Below, in pieces: positions 29,490 to 37,511 of a stretch of DNA of 64,000 nt (the stretch's first letter is position 1; every line of letters begins with the position of its first letter). Location: positions 1 through 64,000 of the forward strand of contig NZ_CADIJL010000020.1 in the NCBI RefSeq assembly GCF_902859695.1, written 5' to 3'. A program made the position numbers and the translations under genes. Below the pieces are notes generated by a model. The model ran no database searches. It was not told the origin of the DNA and worked only from the letters and a program-made list of their open reading frames with translations. This stretch comes from Achromobacter ruhlandii. GTDB lineage: Bacteria; Pseudomonadota; Gammaproteobacteria; Burkholderiales; Burkholderiaceae_B.

Positions 29490-29707
29490 ACCACGACGAA
29501 CTGGATCAGGTCTATACCTCGATGGCGCAGGCGCTGACACGCGTGGGACCGGCGCGGGCGCCGCAGTTCCTGTCGATCCTCGGCCTGGCCGCGCTGGCGC
29601 GCCTGCCGGACGCATCCGCCGCCACCGCCCTGCTGGCGCAGGCCGAAGCGGCCTGCGCCGACCCTGTGGCACACTATCCCGCCCCCACCGCCGACCGCCC
29701 GACGTGA
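29486..29707 (+). CDS. Small DUF2783-like protein coupled to a flavin monooxygenase
   Basis: A 73-residue protein starting MNHDELDQVYTSMAQAL, with an RAPQFLSILGLAALARL helix. It fits the DUF2783 family, short helical proteins that usually sit right after an FAD-dependent aromatic hydroxylase. Both ends overlap the neighbouring genes by four bases. No catalytic residues or cysteines suggest an enzyme; a partner or stabiliser of the monooxygenase is plausible but not shown. Confidence 0.8.
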   Translation: MNHDELDQVYTSMAQALTRVGPARAPQFLSILGLAALARLPDASAATALLAQAEAACADPVAHYPAPTADRPT

Positions 29708-30159
29708 CCTCGCCCGCCCTCGAACGATTCCTGACGTACCGCCTGCACGCGATCAACAAGATCACCGACCGGGACACGAATCGCGCCTACCTGGAAGACT
29801 GCGGCATCCCGCTGGGCGAGGCGCGCTGCCTGGCCGCCATCGGCCGCTATGCGCCGCTGTCGGTCAACGACCTGGCGCGCGCCGCCAATTTGAACAAGGG
29901 CCAGGCCAGCCGCTCGGCGCAGGCGCTGGTCGAACGCGGATTGATCGAGAAGAAAGACTCGGCCGCCGACGGCCGTGGCGTCGTGCTGTCGCCGACCGCC
30001 GCCGGCCAGGCGCAATACCGGCGCATCATCGATCTGATCGTGCGGCGCAACCAGGAGATCTTCGGCTGCCTGAGCGCCGACGAACAACGCCTGCTCGGCG
30101 ACATGCTCGACCGATTGCTCGCGCACCAGCGCAATCATCCCGGCGCATCGGAAGACTGA
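29704..30159 (+). CDS. MarR-family transcriptional regulator
   Basis: A 151-residue winged-helix regulator. The recognition region is LSVNDLARAANLNKGQASRS followed by the wing KKDSAADGRGVVLSPTAAG. The GTG start overlaps the DUF2783 stop by four bases, so it is the third gene of the operon it probably controls. MarR proteins bind palindromes of about 16-24 bp and are released by small, often phenolic ligands. The two palindromes at 27793-27844 in front of the operon are the obvious target, giving negative autoregulation. The ligand is not known. Confidence 0.9.
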   Translation: MTSPALERFLTYRLHAINKITDRDTNRAYLEDCGIPLGEARCLAAIGRYAPLSVNDLARAANLNKGQASRSAQALVERGLIEKKDSAADGRGVVLSPTAAGQAQYRRIIDLIVRRNQEIFGCLSADEQRLLGDMLDRLLAHQRNHPGASED

Positions 30160-30190
30160 CGTGCCATGTCCGGCCCGCTCTGCCGGGACG

Positions 30191-30517
30191 CTAGCCCGCC
30201 GCCTTCGGCGCCGTCGCGCCCAGTTGCGCGGCCACCTCGTCCATGAACTGCGCCATGCGCACATCCAGCTCGGTCACGCCGCCGGCATCGTGCGTGGTCA
30301 GCATCACGTCGACCCGGTTGTAGACATTGGTCCATTCCGGGTGATGGTTCAGCTTTTCGGCGAACATCGCCACCCGCGCCATGAAGCCGAATGCGGCATT
30401 GAAATTGGGAAAGCGAAAGCGCTTCTCGATGGCGTCGCGCATCGCGACGGCCTGCCAGCCGGACAGGGCCGCGACCGCGGTGTCGGTGCCGATACGCGCG
30501 GGGGGAAACATGCTCAT
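30191..30517 (-). CDS. phhB: 4a-hydroxytetrahydrobiopterin dehydratase (pterin-4a-carbinolamine dehydratase)
   Basis: Recycles the pterin cofactor after aromatic amino acid hydroxylation. The 108-residue protein has the family core [24 protein letters not shown] followed by [20 protein letters not shown] (quoted in parts). The paired His of KLNHHPEW are the usual active-site histidines. ATG at 30517 has GGAG about 8 bases upstream. No phenylalanine hydroxylase (phhA) is in the window, so it may instead serve in pterin-related housekeeping. The symbol is by family. Confidence 0.9.
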   Translation of the reverse strand: MSMFPPARIGTDTAVAALSGWQAVAMRDAIEKRFRFPNFNAAFGFMARVAMFAEKLNHHPEWTNVYNRVDVMLTTHDAGGVTELDVRMAQFMDEVAAQLGATAPKAAG

Positions 30518-30603
30518 GGCGAACTCCAGGATGGGCCGTTGGAAAATGGCGCCGCGCCGCGCGCGGGCCGCCCGCCCCGGCATGGACGGCGCGGCGCCCG
30601 GCG

Positions 30604-31251
30604 CTACTGCTTGACCGCGTACAGATAGATCTCGACGCGGCGGTTCAGCGCGCGGCCTTCGGCGGTGGCATTGTCGCCGATCGGATCGTTGGGCCCGCGC
30701 CCCTCAATCGACAGGCGCGTCGCGGCCACGCCCTGCCGCGACAGGTAGTCGGTCACGCTGCGCGCGCGGTTCACCGACAGGGTCTGGTTGTGCGCCAGCG
30801 ACCCCGTGCTGTCGGTATGGCCCACCACCTTGGCGCGCAGTTCGGGATGCTGGTTGAGAGAACGCGCCACGCTGTCCAGCACCGGCAGCAGCGCCGGCTT
30901 GAGATCGGTCTTGTCGGTATCGAAAGACACGTTGCTGGGGATGTTGACCTTCAGGCTGCCGTCCGGCATTTCAACCACGTCGATGCCCAGCGAGGTCGCC
31001 CCCGAACGCTGCACATCCTCCTTCACCACCTTCCAGTTGTAGCCGATGAGGCCCCCGGCCACCGCGCCGATGCCGGCGCCGACCGCCGCGCCGGTGCCAT
31101 GGCCGATCAGGGCGCCGATGCCGGCCCCGACGGCGGCGCCCGCGCCGGTTCCCACGGCGGTGTTGGTCTGCTGCTGGGTGGCGCACCCCACCACCAGGGC
31201 GCCCGATGCGGCGACTACAGCGATACGCTTGAGCATTGTGCTTGTGTACAT
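30604..31251 (-). CDS. OmpA-family lipoprotein with glycine-zipper segment
   Basis: A 215-residue envelope protein. The lipoprotein signal peptide ends in the lipobox LVVGC, so it should be lipid-anchored. Next comes a Gly/Ala-rich segment ([19 protein letters not shown] and a repeat of it), a glycine zipper that can insert into membrane. The C-terminal OmpA domain (~100-215) contains [16 protein letters not shown] and [22 protein letters not shown], the peptidoglycan-binding motif, in two parts. GGAGG lies six bases before the ATG at 31251; a second ATG at 31236 would also encode a good signal peptide. It resembles YiaD-like proteins. It is transcribed alone. Confidence 0.92.
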   Translation of the reverse strand: MYTSTMLKRIAVVAASGALVVGCATQQQTNTAVGTGAGAAVGAGIGALIGHGTGAAVGAGIGAVAGGLIGYNWKVVKEDVQRSGATSLGIDVVEMPDGSLKVNIPSNVSFDTDKTDLKPALLPVLDSVARSLNQHPELRAKVVGHTDSTGSLAHNQTLSVNRARSVTDYLSRQGVAATRLSIEGRGPNDPIGDNATAEGRALNRRVEIYLYAVKQ

Positions 31252-31375
31252 GACAACCTCCACGATCCTGTCGGTGCGCCGGCACAATGCCGGCTGGATC
31301 ATGTTAAGCCCTGCCCCCTCCGCCGCGTCAGCCGGCAAGGCGCAACAGTTTGTACCGCGCTCCTGGCGGCGCGCC

Positions 31376-32032
31376 TTAGCGCGCGGCGACGCCAAACCCG
31401 GCCAGCCATGGCAGCGCCGCCTCCAGCCGCGGCGACTGCGCCTCGGGCGCCGGCGCTCCGGCCGGCAAGGCCAGGCCGACGCGGTTATGCCAATACGTGC
31501 GCAACCCGACCTGGCTGGTGCCGAACAGGTCATACCCCGACCCCGCCACGAACGCCCCCTGCGAGGCCGGTGTTTCCAGGCGCGCCAGCGCCAATTGATA
31601 TGGCCGCGGGTCGGGCTTGTAGTAACCGGCCTCTTCCGAGGTCACCACCACGTCCCAGTCCACGCCCAGCAGGGCGGCCGCGCGATGCCCCAGGCGCCGT
31701 GAACAGTTGGTCACCACGCCCAGCCGGCAATGCGGTCGCAGCGCCTGCAGCAGGTCGCGCGCGCCATCCCAGGCCGGCAGGCCGTCCCAGCCCGCCTCCA
31801 GCGCCGCGGGCGCGCTGGCCGGCAGCCCCACCGCCTCGGCCGCGGCTTGCACCAGCTGCTCATAGGGCTGATAGGCGCCGCAGCCGTAGGTCAGGCGCAG
31901 GTATTCGGCGCGCCAGGCCCGGCCCCGCGCTTCCGATCCCGCCGCGGCGTTCCACACGGTCCAGGAATCCAGCAGCGCGGTCAGCAGATCAAACAGCACC
32001 ACGCGGGGATAAGCGGCGGACGGAACAGACAT
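31376..32032 (-). CDS. HAD-superfamily hydrolase, haloacid-dehalogenase-like, with atypical motifs
   Basis: A 218-residue HAD protein. The nucleophile Asp15 sits in VVLFDLLTALLDSW. The residue two positions on is Leu17 instead of the Asp found in HAD phosphatases. The second motif is VVTNCSRR and the lysine motif YYKPDPRPY. The final motif reads VAGSGYDLFGTSQVG where GDSxxD is usual, leaving one acidic residue. Haloacid dehalogenases also lack the +2 Asp, so a dehalogenase-like or other non-phosphatase role is possible. ATG 32032 follows AAGGAG. It diverges from azoR across a palindrome-rich spacer. Confidence 0.82.
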   Translation of the reverse strand: MSVPSAAYPRVVLFDLLTALLDSWTVWNAAAGSEARGRAWRAEYLRLTYGCGAYQPYEQLVQAAAEAVGLPASAPAALEAGWDGLPAWDGARDLLQALRPHCRLGVVTNCSRRLGHRAAALLGVDWDVVVTSEEAGYYKPDPRPYQLALARLETPASQGAFVAGSGYDLFGTSQVGLRTYWHNRVGLALPAGAPAPEAQSPRLEAALPWLAGFGVAAR

Positions 32033-32109
32033 GGCGATACTCCTTCGGATTTGGTGCCAGCCACTATAGAGACGCCGGCCCGCGCCGGGGTTCAGCCTGC
32101 GTGCAACCA

Positions 32110-32131
32110 CGATTAAGGCACGCCTTAATCG
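32110..32131. promoter_or_regulatory. 22-bp perfect palindrome in the HAD/azoR spacer
   Basis: CGATTAAGGC (32110-32119) and GCCTTAATCG (32122-32131) are exact reverse complements separated by two bases. It lies 20 bases before the likely azoR -35 element and between two divergent genes, where an operator would be expected. Confidence 0.6.
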
Positions 32132-32151
32132 CCCCGGCCGCCGCACCCCGG

Positions 32152-32207
32152 TTGCGAGTCCATCGCGCCACGATACAATCGCCTGGCCACATAATTGCAA
32201 TTGCAAT
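32152..32207 (+). promoter_or_regulatory. azoR promoter and downstream palindrome
   Basis: TTGCGA (32152-32157) and TACAAT (32174-32179) with a 16-base spacer form a sigma-70-like promoter pointing at azoR. A perfect 14-bp palindrome, ATTGCAATTGCAAT (32194-32207), lies just after the predicted start of transcription, a typical place for a repressor. Confidence 0.55.
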
Positions 32208-32269
32208 CGTATGTTCAACCCCTGGCGGCCGCAGGCGCCGGACCGCCTTCCCATTTCCGGATTCCCATC

Positions 32270-32893
32270 ATGCGTGTACTCAACATCGTGTCCTCCCCCC
32301 GGGGGCCCCGCTCCGCCTCGATCGCCATCGCCGACGCATTCCTCGACGCCTGCCGCGCCGTCCATCCGTCGCTGGAAGTCGACACTTTGAACGTGTGGGA
32401 TGAAGCGCTGCCGGAGTTCGACAGCCTGGCCATCGGCGCGAAATACAAACGCGTTGCCGGAGAACCCATGAATTCCGTCGAGGCCGCGACCTGGAACCGG
32501 ATCACCGCGCTGGCGCAACGCTTCCAGCAAGCCGACCGCATCGTCATCGGTGTGCCCATGTGGAACTTCGGCTATCCCTACAAGCTCAAGCAACTGATCG
32601 ATCTGGTCAGCCAGCGCAACCTGCTCTTCAGCTTCGACGGCAAGTCCTACGGCCCGCTATTGCAGATCACGCGGGCGCTGGTCATCCACGTGCGCGGCCA
32701 GAGCCAGGACAAGGCGGCTGGCGGCGACAGCCCCGGGTTCACCCACCAGGCCGATTACCTCGATTTCTGGCTGGCCTTCATCGGCGTGACCGACATTCGG
32801 CGCATCCAGGTTGAACACACCTGGGACGCCCTGGCCCCCGCGACCATCGAACAGGGCAAGGCAGAGGCGATCGCAATGGCGCGGAATTTCTAG
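32270..32893 (+). CDS. azoR: FMN-dependent NADH-azoreductase / quinone reductase
   Basis: Reduces azo bonds and quinones with two electrons from NADH, limiting redox cycling. The 207-residue flavodoxin-like protein has the N-terminal phosphate loop SSPRGPRSASIAIA and the flavin-binding motif GVPMWNFGYPYKLKQLID. ATG 32270 starts at MRVLNIVSS, the normal family start. The promoter region carries two palindromes and faces a HAD gene. No transcription factor gene is adjacent, so the regulator must be encoded elsewhere if these sites are operators. Confidence 0.94.
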   Translation: MRVLNIVSSPRGPRSASIAIADAFLDACRAVHPSLEVDTLNVWDEALPEFDSLAIGAKYKRVAGEPMNSVEAATWNRITALAQRFQQADRIVIGVPMWNFGYPYKLKQLIDLVSQRNLLFSFDGKSYGPLLQITRALVIHVRGQSQDKAAGGDSPGFTHQADYLDFWLAFIGVTDIRRIQVEHTWDALAPATIEQGKAEAIAMARNF

Positions 32894-32964
32894 CCCGCGG
32901 CGGCGCGTCAAAGGCACGACTCGCGATTCTCGATCTCAACCGAGAGACCGGACGCGCAATGACA

Positions 32965-32986
32965 AGCGCCACCCAAGGGTGGCGCT
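32965..32986. other. Hairpin between convergent azoR and metallophosphoesterase genes
   Basis: AGCGCCACCC and GGGTGGCGCT form a 10-base inverted repeat around AA. There is no T-run, so a terminator role is uncertain. Confidence 0.35.
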
Positions 32987-33045
32987 CGAGCTATCCTGGC
33001 GGCGTGTCAGTGGCAGGAACAGGCCGCTGCGACGCGGCGGCCACG

Positions 33046-33990
33046 CTATCCCCTTTCCCAGGCCAGCTTGTCATTGGACAAGGTCGCTTCGCCATCCCAT
33101 CGGTACGCCACCAGCGGTCCGCCCGCCGCGGCCGACCAGTCCAGGCAGGCCAGCTTCGCACTCTCGATCCGGGGCGGGCCCTTGAACCAATGATGGCCGA
33201 TGAAAACAGGCGCACCGGTGATGGGTGTCCGATTGAAGTCCCCGGGCAATGCCAAGCCGTGGATCTGCGCCTCTTGGCCTGCCGGCACCAGGGCGACCTC
33301 ATGCAAAGCGCTCGCCCAATCGCGCCAATTGGCCAGCCGCACCTCGTAATGGCGGTGCCCTTCCTTGTCCTCTATGTAGCGGCCATCGGGCAACGCCAGC
33401 TCCACGCCTGAAGTGAGCCGCTTTCTCGCCTGCTCCAGCGCCGAGCCCTTTTGGTGAGTGGCTACCAGCAGGGCGTCATCCAGCGGTTTTCCTGGCAGCC
33501 AGCCCGCATCGTTCAACGTCTTGACGGCGCCATCGTCCCAACAGGCATGCGCGGCACGAATGCCGCCCAAGTCCAGATAGGGCGGCAATTGGCGGAACCA
33601 GGCAACCCAGGCAACATGCTCCGGGCTGCCTTCGCCAATCTGGCTGATAAAGGCACCGTGCTGCTTGCGATTCTTCCGGCTTTTCTCCGAATCGCCACGA
33701 TTGGGCCGCAGGCACTCGCCTGGATGGTGCGGATCCTCGGTGACGTAGCCGATGGCGTTGAACTCGTGGTTGCCCATAATGCAAAGGGCCTGGCCGTCAT
33801 CCATCATGGCCCGTACGATTTCCAGGACCCGCCGCTGCCCTTTGCCTCGATCCACCAGGTCGCCCAGGAAGACGGCCTGCCGGCCTTGGGGAGCCTTGTA
33901 GCCCTTCCCTGCCGGCACATACCCGAGATGGCGCAGCAGGCCCTCCAGTTTCCGGTCTTCGCCGTGAATGTCACCGATGATGTCGTACAT
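33046..33990 (-). CDS. Calcineurin-like metallophosphoesterase
   Basis: A 314-residue phosphoesterase. The family motifs are YDIIGDIHG, VFLGDLVDRGKGQRR and CIMGNHEFNAIG, with later metal histidines in RAAHACWDD and IGHHWFKG. It most resembles bis(5'-nucleosyl)-tetraphosphatase (ApaH/PrpE) or PP2A-like bacterial phosphatases, but the exact substrate is open. ATG 33990 places the first motif at the very N-terminus; longer in-frame starts at 34008 and 34041 are possible but run towards the tRNA terminator. It is convergent with azoR. Confidence 0.87.
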   Translation of the reverse strand: MYDIIGDIHGEDRKLEGLLRHLGYVPAGKGYKAPQGRQAVFLGDLVDRGKGQRRVLEIVRAMMDDGQALCIMGNHEFNAIGYVTEDPHHPGECLRPNRGDSEKSRKNRKQHGAFISQIGEGSPEHVAWVAWFRQLPPYLDLGGIRAAHACWDDGAVKTLNDAGWLPGKPLDDALLVATHQKGSALEQARKRLTSGVELALPDGRYIEDKEGHRHYEVRLANWRDWASALHEVALVPAGQEAQIHGLALPGDFNRTPITGAPVFIGHHWFKGPPRIESAKLACLDWSAAAGGPLVAYRWDGEATLSNDKLAWERG

Positions 33991-34030
33991 AGGGATTCCA
34001 GACGTCATGCAGTCCAACGGGACGAAACGC

Positions 34031-34058
34031 AAAAAGCCCACCGTTTCCGGTGGGCTTT
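34031..34058 (-). terminator. Terminator of tRNA-Lys(CTT)
   Basis: An 11-base perfect stem (34033-34043 with 34048-34058), loop of four, followed on the minus strand by TTTTT. Confidence 0.9.
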
Positions 34059-34082
34059 ACGCTCGATACTACTAGAGAATTC

Positions 34083-34158
34083 TGGTGGGCTGTGAGTGGC
34101 TCGAACACTCGACCTACGGATTAAGAGTCCGCTGCTCTACCAACTGAGCTAACAGCCC
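34083..34158 (-). tRNA. tRNA-Lys (anticodon CTT)
   Basis: A 76-base cloverleaf on the minus strand with encoded CCA (34083-34085). The acceptor stem GGGCTGT pairs with ACAGCCC. The D-arm contains AGCTCAGTTGGTAGAGC. The anticodon loop CTCTTAA gives CTT (Lys, AAG codons). The T-loop is TTCGAGC. It is transcribed alone from a near-consensus promoter. Confidence 0.97.
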
Positions 34159-34259
34159 TGCATGTTCATTCACAAATCCGGCTGGGAAACATTGCTTTTG
34201 CATTGCGCTCTGGCTTGCTTCCGCTGCGTTTCGTTGTGTTTGATCAGCGAAGAAGCGAG

Positions 34260-34288
34260 ATTATAGAGAGCTTTTTTTAAATGTGCAA
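34260..34288 (-). promoter_or_regulatory. Promoter of tRNA-Lys(CTT)
   Basis: On the minus strand TTGCAC (34283-34288) and a perfect TATAAT (34260-34265) are separated by exactly 17 bases, about 100 bases upstream of the tRNA. The run after the -10 begins CTCGC, a GC-type discriminator as expected for stable-RNA genes. Confidence 0.85.
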
Positions 34289-34389
34289 GTCGGTGGCCAA
34301 TCATCCACAAAAAAGTCGCCGGCCCCCTCGACAGCACGATCCCCAGGGCGGGCGTCCGAGCGCGGTGCAAGCCGCTTGCACCGTCGCCC

Positions 34390-35136
34390 TCAGGCCGCGT
34401 AGCCCCCGTCCACCGCCAGGCTTGCGCCCGTCACGTAGCGGCCATCGGGCCCGGCCAGGAAGGCCACCATGCCGGCGATATCCCGCACTTCGCCGTAATA
34501 CGGCAGCGACAGCACCGCGACCAGATCGCTCGCGCGCTCGCCATCGGCCGGATTCATGTCGGTATCGATCGGCCCCGGGTGCACCACGTTGGCGGTGATG
34601 CCGCGCGCGCCCAGATCGCGCGCCAGGCCGCGGGTCATGCCCAGCAGCGCCGACTTGCTGGCCGAATACAAGGTCACGCCGGCGCGCCCCGAGCGTTCGG
34701 CCAGGCAGCTGCCGATGTTGATGATGCGGCCGCCATCCGGCATCGCGGCCTGCGCCGCCTGGATGGCGACGAACGGCGCGCGCACATTGATGTTCATCGT
34801 GCGTTCGTAGTCATCCAGCGTGACCTCGCCCAGCGGGCCGGCCAGGAAGATGCCGGCGTTGTTCACCAGCACGTCCACCGGGCCCAGTTCGGCGATGGCC
34901 TGCTCGACCGCCCGCCGCACCTGCCCCGGATCGGCCGAGTCGGCCTGGATGGCCCGCGCGCGGCGGCCGCCGGCCTCCAGTTCGCGAGCCAGCGCGGCGG
35001 CGGTGTCGCGCGACGCGGCGCTGACATAGGTGAAGGCAACGTCGGCGCCATCCGCCGCCAGACGCCGCACGATTGCCGCGCCGATGCCGCGGCTGCCGCC
35101 GGTCACGAAAGCAACTTTTCCGCTCAGATTCTGCAT
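34390..35136 (-). CDS. Short-chain dehydrogenase/reductase (FabG-like)
   Basis: A 248-residue NAD(P)-dependent oxidoreductase of the classical SDR family. The cofactor motif is TGGSRGIGAAI, the structural motif VLVNNAGIF, and the catalytic residues are Ser in INIGSCLAERSG plus Tyr and Lys in YSASKSALLG. The substrate is unknown; FabG-type ketoreductases and sugar or aldehyde dehydrogenases share these features. It diverges from a TetR regulator gene, and the ATG lies 13 bases from a near-perfect 22-bp palindrome, so it is most likely that regulator's target. Confidence 0.92.
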   Translation of the reverse strand: MQNLSGKVAFVTGGSRGIGAAIVRRLAADGADVAFTYVSAASRDTAAALARELEAGGRRARAIQADSADPGQVRRAVEQAIAELGPVDVLVNNAGIFLAGPLGEVTLDDYERTMNINVRAPFVAIQAAQAAMPDGGRIINIGSCLAERSGRAGVTLYSASKSALLGMTRGLARDLGARGITANVVHPGPIDTDMNPADGERASDLVAVLSLPYYGEVRDIAGMVAFLAGPDGRYVTGASLAVDGGYAA

Positions 35137-35148
35137 GGGTCAACCTCA

Positions 35149-35170
35149 ATTTGTAGTGATCAGTACAAAT
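35149..35170. promoter_or_regulatory. Probable TetR operator between SDR and regulator genes
   Basis: A 22-bp palindrome with arms ATTTGTA and TACAAAT around GTGATCAG, with one mismatched pair. It lies 13 bases upstream of the SDR start. A weaker copy centred on GATC at 35213-35216 keeps the right arm (AACACAAAA), suggesting a second site nearer the tetR-type gene. Confidence 0.65.
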
Positions 35171-35253
35171 ATCATCCGATGCCGCGGCATGGCCGTCAAT
35201 GATTTTTTTATCGATCAACACAAAATATCCGACCCGAGTAAAATCGCGGACAT

Positions 35254-35898
35254 ATGGCAGAACGTGGGCGCCCCCGGAACTTCGACCGAGCCCAGGCCTT
35301 GCGCAAGGCCATGGAAGTCTTCTGGTCGAAGGGATATGAAGGAGCATCGCTGACCGATCTGACGGCTGCGATGGGCATCAACTCGCCCAGTCTCTATGGC
35401 GCATTCGGCTCAAAAGAAGGGCTATTTCGCGAAGCGGTGCAGTTGTACCGCGACACCGACGGCGCCGCCTCGCGTCGCGCGCTGGCCGCCGGCGCCACCG
35501 CCCGCGAAGGCGTGTGCGGCATGCTGCTGGCGGCAGCCGAACGCTTCACCACACCCGGCGCGCCGCCTGGCTGCCTGATCGTGCTGGGCGCCCCCTCGGG
35601 CGCCGAAAGCCATGACGACGTCGGCACATTTCTGGGCGACAACCGCCGCGAGATGCAAAACCGCATCCTGGCCCGCCTGACCGCCGCGGCCGCCGCGGGC
35701 GAACTGCCGGCCGGCGCCGACCTGAAAGGGCTGGCCGCCTTCTACACCACGATCCTTCACGGAATGTCGATCCAGGCGCGCGATGGCGCCAGCCGCAAGA
35801 CCCTGCAAGCCGTGGCGCGCCAGGCGATGTGTGCCTGGGACGCGCTCACAGGCGACGCCCCCCCTTCCGGCCCGCCACCTGGCCGGATCCACGCCTGA
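35254..35898 (+). CDS. TetR-family transcriptional regulator
   Basis: A 214-residue regulator. The N-terminal HTH reads GYEGASLTDLTAAMGINSPS followed by LYGAFGSKEGLFREA, which is the standard TetR signature. The C-terminal ~140 residues form the ligand and dimer domain. It faces the SDR gene across 117 bases containing a strong palindrome. This layout is typical for a repressor relieved by the substrate of the enzyme. Its stop is 12 bases before the diguanylate cyclase start, so the two could share a transcript. Confidence 0.93.
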   Translation: MAERGRPRNFDRAQALRKAMEVFWSKGYEGASLTDLTAAMGINSPSLYGAFGSKEGLFREAVQLYRDTDGAASRRALAAGATAREGVCGMLLAAAERFTTPGAPPGCLIVLGAPSGAESHDDVGTFLGDNRREMQNRILARLTAAAAAGELPAGADLKGLAAFYTTILHGMSIQARDGASRKTLQAVARQAMCAWDALTGDAPPSGPPPGRIHA

Positions 35899-35909
35899 CG
35901 GATTCTTCC

Positions 35910-37505
35910 ATGCTCCGCATCGACCTACGGCGCCTCATCCTCTGGATCAGCCTGCTGTCGATCTTCCTGGTGCTGGCGGCGGGGCTGCACGCCAGCTACC
36001 TGGTGCAACGCGACCTGCTGCTGCACAACGCGCTGGAAAGCAATCGCGTCTACGCCGCCAAGCTGGCCGCCACCACCGAGTATTTCCTGAGCGACCTGCG
36101 GCGCCACCTGGCCTACAGCGCCGACGTGCTGGCCGACATGGAGACCCAGCCGCAACTGATGGCGTCGGAAGCCCGCCGCCTGGAGGAGCAACTGGGACAC
36201 TTCAATTCCAGCTTCGTCGTGTCGGCGCAAGGCAAGGTGCTGGCGGTGTCGACCTCGTATCCGCAACTGATGGGCCAGCAGATGACCAGCGACGCCGCCA
36301 GGATCGCGCTGACCACGCGCCGCCCCTTCATCAGCGAACCGTTCCAGGCCAGCAACGGCCGCTGGCTGATCCTCTACACCCATCCCATTTTCTCGCGCGA
36401 CTATCGTTATCTCGGCTATGTCGCCGGCACGCTCTACCTGCACGAAGACAACGTGCTCGACCGGCTGCTGGGCCAGCACTTCAACCGCGACGATTCCCTG
36501 CTGTACGTGCTGTCGCGCGACGGCACCTTGATCTACCACCCCGACCGCAGCCGGCTGGGGCACGCCTCCGCCGACAAGGGCGCGCTGGCGGGCGCGCTGC
36601 GCGGCGAGACCGGCGAACTGCGCTTCACCGACGCCAGCGGCACCGCCCTGCTCGCCGGCTACGCGCCGGTGCCCAGCACCGGCTGGACCATCATCGCGCA
36701 AAGGCCGGTGGCCAGCACGCTGCTGCCGCTGAACGACTTGTTGATGGCGACCGCGCGCAACACGCTGCCGCTGCTGCTGCTATCCATCGTGCTGCTCTGG
36801 CTGCTGTCGCGCTGGATCGCCCGCCCGCTCGGCGAACTGGCCGGCATCGCCAGGCGCATGCAGGACCCCGATTCGGCCGAACGCATCCGCAAGGTGCGTT
36901 CCTGGTATTTCGAGGCCTCGCAACTCAAGCGCGCGCTGCTGATGGGGCTGACGTCGATCCAGCACAAGATCCGCGACCTGCGCCGCGCCTCCACCACCGA
37001 CACGCTCACCGCCCTGCTGAACCGTCGCGGCCTGAACGAGGCGATGGCCTTGCTGCAGGCCGCCGAAACGCCGCTGGCCATCGTCGCGGTGGACATCGAC
37101 CATTTCAAGAACATCAACGACCGCTACGGCCACGCCGCCGGCGACCAGGCCTTGCGGGTACTGGCGACGCTGTTGACCGAGGGCTCGCGCCAGGGCGACA
37201 CCGTGGCCCGCAGCGGCGGCGAGGAATTCGTCATGCTGATGCCGGGCGCGCCGCTGGCGGCGGCCGTGGCCTCCGCCGAACGCTTGCGCCAGAAACTGGC
37301 GCGCCTGGGCGCCGACGACGGCCTGCCCGCGCCCGTGACGCTGTCGGCCGGCGTGGCCTGCTACCCCGAGCACGGCGCCACGCTGGACGAAGTCATCCAG
37401 CGCGCCGACCGGGCGCTGTACTACGCCAAGAACCACGGCCGCAATGCCGTCTGCGTGGCCGACAACCAGGCGCCCGATGGCGCGCGCATGGCGCTGCCGC
37501 GCTGA
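35910..37505 (+). CDS. Membrane diguanylate cyclase with periplasmic Cache-type sensor domain
   Basis: A 531-residue enzyme making cyclic di-GMP. TM1 is at about residues 8-29 (LILWISLLSIFLVLAAG). A periplasmic double-Cache-like sensor follows (~35-285), then TM2 (~290-312), a HAMP-like linker and a GGDEF domain (~360-520). The active site is SGGEEF, the functional GGEEF form, with the metal and base-binding VDIDHFKNINDRYGHAAGDQ (20 residues) upstream. I do not see a clear RxxD inhibitory site before GGEEF. The gene begins 12 bases after the TetR gene stop. Confidence 0.92.
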   Translation: MLRIDLRRLILWISLLSIFLVLAAGLHASYLVQRDLLLHNALESNRVYAAKLAATTEYFLSDLRRHLAYSADVLADMETQPQLMASEARRLEEQLGHFNSSFVVSAQGKVLAVSTSYPQLMGQQMTSDAARIALTTRRPFISEPFQASNGRWLILYTHPIFSRDYRYLGYVAGTLYLHEDNVLDRLLGQHFNRDDSLLYVLSRDGTLIYHPDRSRLGHASADKGALAGALRGETGELRFTDASGTALLAGYAPVPSTGWTIIAQRPVASTLLPLNDLLMATARNTLPLLLLSIVLLWLLSRWIARPLGELAGIARRMQDPDSAERIRKVRSWYFEASQLKRALLMGLTSIQHKIRDLRRASTTDTLTALLNRRGLNEAMALLQAAETPLAIVAVDIDHFKNINDRYGHAAGDQALRVLATLLTEGSRQGDTVARSGGEEFVMLMPGAPLAAAVASAERLRQKLARLGADDGLPAPVTLSAGVACYPEHGATLDEVIQRADRALYYAKNHGRNAVCVADNQAPDGARMALPR

Positions 37506-37511
37506 AGCCGG

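Noticed and set aside
34083-34158. tRNA-Lys(CTT) as an integration site for a genomic island
   Set aside because: No integrase, no direct repeat of the tRNA 3' end and no change in base composition around it was seen. The same applies to the tRNA at 50350-50425.
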